NCBI GenBank assembly: GCA_964247055.1
Contig: OZ176050.1
Coordinates: 15,128,001 to 15,192,000, forward strand
Direction of reading: 5' to 3'
DNA length: 64,000 nucleotides
Source of the DNA: Paragordius varius
Lineage: Eukaryota > Nematomorpha
In this document: positions 61,252 to 64,000 of the stretch, piece by piece
Layout of the letters: each line of letters starts with the position of its first letter
How positions within the stretch are numbered: position 1 is the first letter of the stretch
The notes under the pieces: model-generated
The model's database searches: none
What the model was told of the DNA's origin: nothing
What the model saw: the letters and a program-made list of their open reading frames with translations, nothing else
Made by a program: the position numbers and the translations under genes

Positions 61252-64000
61252 TCCATCCGTCACCGAAACCACGCTTTTCAGTATTAGGATAGATGGAGTT
61301 AGGAATGTTGGTGGATTTGGCTTAGAACCAATTTGAACAGATTTTGCCGGACGGTTTTTTGTAAGACTTGGACCTGATTGATGCAACTGTCTTAATGGAT
61401 TATCGGATATTGAGTTTACATCCATCCGTCACCGAAACCACCCCTTTTCAGTTTTAGGATAGATGGAGTTAGGAATGTTGGACAACTGATTTTGATGTAA
61501 CTGTGCTATTGGATTATCGTATATTAAGTTTACATCCATCCGTCACCGAAACCACCCCTTTTCAGTATTAGGATAGATGGAGTTAGGAATGTTGGACAAC
61601 TGATTTTGATGTAACTGTGCTATTGGATTATCGTATATAGAGTTTACATCCATCCGTCACCGAAACCAACTCTTTTCAGTATTAGGATAGATGGAGTTAG
61701 GAATGTTGGACAACTGATTTTGATGTAACTGTGCTATTGGATTATCGTATATAGAGTTTACATCCATCCGTCACCGAAACCACCCCTTTTCAGTATTAGG
61801 ATAGATGGAGTTAGGAATGTTGGACAACTGATTTTGATGTAACTGTGCTATTGGATTATCGTATATAGAGTTTACATCCATCCGTCACCGAAACCACCCC
61901 TTTTCAGTATTAGGATAGATGGAGTTAGGAATGTTGGACAACTGATTTTGATGTAACTGTGCTATTGGATTATCGTATATAGAGTATACATCCATCCGTC
62001 ACCGAAACCACCCCTTTTCAGTATTAGGATAGATGGAGTTAGGAATGTCGGACAACTGACTTTAACTGTGCTAATGGATTATCGTATATAGAGTTTACAT
62101 CCATCCGCCACCGAAACCACCCCTTTTCAGTTTTAGGATAGATGGAGTTAGGAATGTTGGACAACTGATTTTGATGTAACTGTGCTATTGGATTATCGTA
62201 TATTAAGTTTACATCCATCCGTAACCGAAACCACCCCTTTTCAGTTTTAGGATAGATGGAGTTAGGAATGTTGGACAACTGATTTTGATGTAACTGTGTT
62301 AATGGATTATCGTATATTAAGTTTACATCCATCCGTCACCGAAACCACCCCTTTTCAGTATTAGGATAGATGGAGTTAGGAATGTTGGACAACTGATTTT
62401 GATGTAACTGTGCTATTGGATTATCGTATATAGAGTTAACATCCATCCGTCACCGAAACCACCCCTTTTCAGTATTAGGATAGATGGAGTTAGGAATGTT
62501 GGACAACTGATTTTGATGTAACTGTGTTAATGGATTATCGTATATTAAGTTTACATCCATCCGTCACCGAAACCACCCCTTTTCAGTATTAGGATAGATG
62601 GAGTTAGGAATGTTGGACAACTGATTTTGATGTAACTGTGCTATTGGATTATCGTATATAGAGTTTACATCCATCCGTCACCGAAACCACCCCTTTTCAG
62701 TATTAGGATAGATGGAGTTAGGAATGTTGGACAACTGATTTTGATGTAACTGTGCTATTGGATTATCGTATATTAAGTTTACATCCATCCGTAACTGAAA
62801 CCACCCCTTTTCAGTTTTAGGATAGATGGAGTTAGGAATGTTGGACAACTGATTTTGATGTAACTGTGCTATTGGATTATCGTATATTAAGTTTACATCC
62901 ATCCGTCACCGAAACCACCCCTTTTCAGTTTTAGGATAGATGGAGTTAGGAATGTTGGACAACTGATTTTGATGTAACTGTGCTATTGGATTATCGTATA
63001 TTAAGTTTACATCCATCTGTAACCGAAACCACCCCTTTTTAGTTTTAGGATAGATGGAGTTAGGAATGTTGGACAACTGATTTTGATGTAACTATGTTAA
63101 TGGATTATCGTATATTAAGTTTACATCCATCCGTCACCGAAACCACCCCTTTTCAGTATTAGGATAGATGGAGTTAGGAATGTTGGACAACTGATTTTGA
63201 TGTAACTGTGCTATTGGATTATCGTATATAGAGTTTACATCCATCGGTCACCGAAACCACCCCTTTTCAGTATTAGGATAGATGGAGTTAGGAATGTTGG
63301 ACAACTGATTTTGATGTAACTGTGCTACTGGATTATCGTATATAGAGTTTACATCCATCCGTCACCGAAAACACCCCTTTTCAGTTTTAGGATAGATGGA
63401 GTTAGGAATGTCGGACAACTGATTTTAACTGTGCTATTGGATTATCGTATATAGAGTTTACATCCATCCGTAACCGAAACCACCCCTTTTCAGTATTAGG
63501 ATAGATGGAGTTAGGAATGTTGGACAACTGATTTTGATGTAACTGTGCTATTGGATTATCGTATATAGAGTTTACATCCATCCGTCACCGAAACCACCCC
63601 TTTTCAGTATTAGGATAGATGGAGTTAGGAATGTTGGACAACTGATTTTGATGTAACTGTGCTATTGGATTATCGTATATAGAGTTTACATCCATCCGTC
63701 ACCGAAAACACCCCTTTTCAGTTTTAGGATAGATGGAGTTAGGAATGTCGGACAACTGATTTTAACTGTGCTATTGGATTATCGTATATAGAGTTTACAT
63801 CCATCCGTCACCGAAACCACCCCTTTTCAGTATTAGGATAGATGGAGTTAGGAATGTTGGACAACTGATTTTGATGTAACTGTGCTATTGGATTATCGTA
63901 TATAGAGTTTACATCCATCCGTCACCGAAACCACCCCTTTTCAGTTTTAGGATAGATGGAGTTAGGAATGTTGGACAACTGATTTTGATGTAACTGTACT
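61252..64000 (-). repeat. 114-bp tandem array (38-codon period), continues past window
   Basis: About 23 copies of a 114-bp unit, with a few 108-bp variants. Only one of six frames (minus strand) is nearly open; each unit reads about MDVNSIYDNPIAQLHQNQLS then NIPNSIYPNTEKGWFR. Most units then have TGA in the context CGG-TGA-CGG; a few have TTA or TGG at that codon and read through, giving ORFs of 97 and 74 codons. The edge unit at 61252-61425 is diverged and joins non-array sequence. It may be a satellite born from a coding repeat, or an exon that has decayed. I do not recognise the peptide. Confidence 0.8.

Noticed and set aside
61240-64000. CRISPR-like reading of the 114-bp array
   Set aside because: Units are contiguous without unique spacers, in an intron-rich eukaryotic sequence; it is a plain tandem repeat.

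Overview
The window is AT-rich, intron-rich nuclear DNA from an invertebrate animal. Its genes are animal-type (Pescadillo, OLA1, a UBE3C-type HECT ligase with an IQ motif, a BolA protein, an M1 aminopeptidase). They use GT-AG introns and the standard code, and have AATAAA signals just after the stops. I cannot name the phylum from the sequence. All exon models were read by hand from splice sites and family similarity; the exon phases agree throughout each model.

Layout: (1) 34-4083 (+), 3' part of Pescadillo (PES1), N-terminus outside the window. (2) 5403-11429 (+), complete OLA1 in 7 exons. (3) 12963-28296 (-), complete UBE3C-like HECT ubiquitin ligase in 21 exons. (4) 30087-30409 (+), a BolA-family gene, followed by a doubtful small ORF (30509-31572) and an unrecognised two-exon gene (31576-32819). 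(5) 36865-54280 (-), an M1 aminopeptidase in 17 exons with its first exon unresolved. (6) 54.5-64 kb, no recognisable gene: nested inverted-repeat elements, a 1.9 kb foldback element and a 114-bp tandem array that runs off the window.

The genes are housekeeping functions (ribosome biogenesis, translation-associated ATPase, proteasome-linked ubiquitination, Fe-S maturation, peptide trimming) and do not form a pathway. What is unusual is the repeat landscape. About twenty copies of one TA-flanked, CAGT-ended MITE sit mostly inside introns; one is almost exactly a whole intron and another probably supplies a polyadenylation signal. Two related Helitron-like elements, a decayed mariner transposase, several other inverted-repeat families and the foldback element fill most of the remaining space. 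In OLA1, three exon edges have been copied into the neighbouring introns by local tandem duplication. I saw no CRISPR array, rRNA, tRNA or retroviral element.
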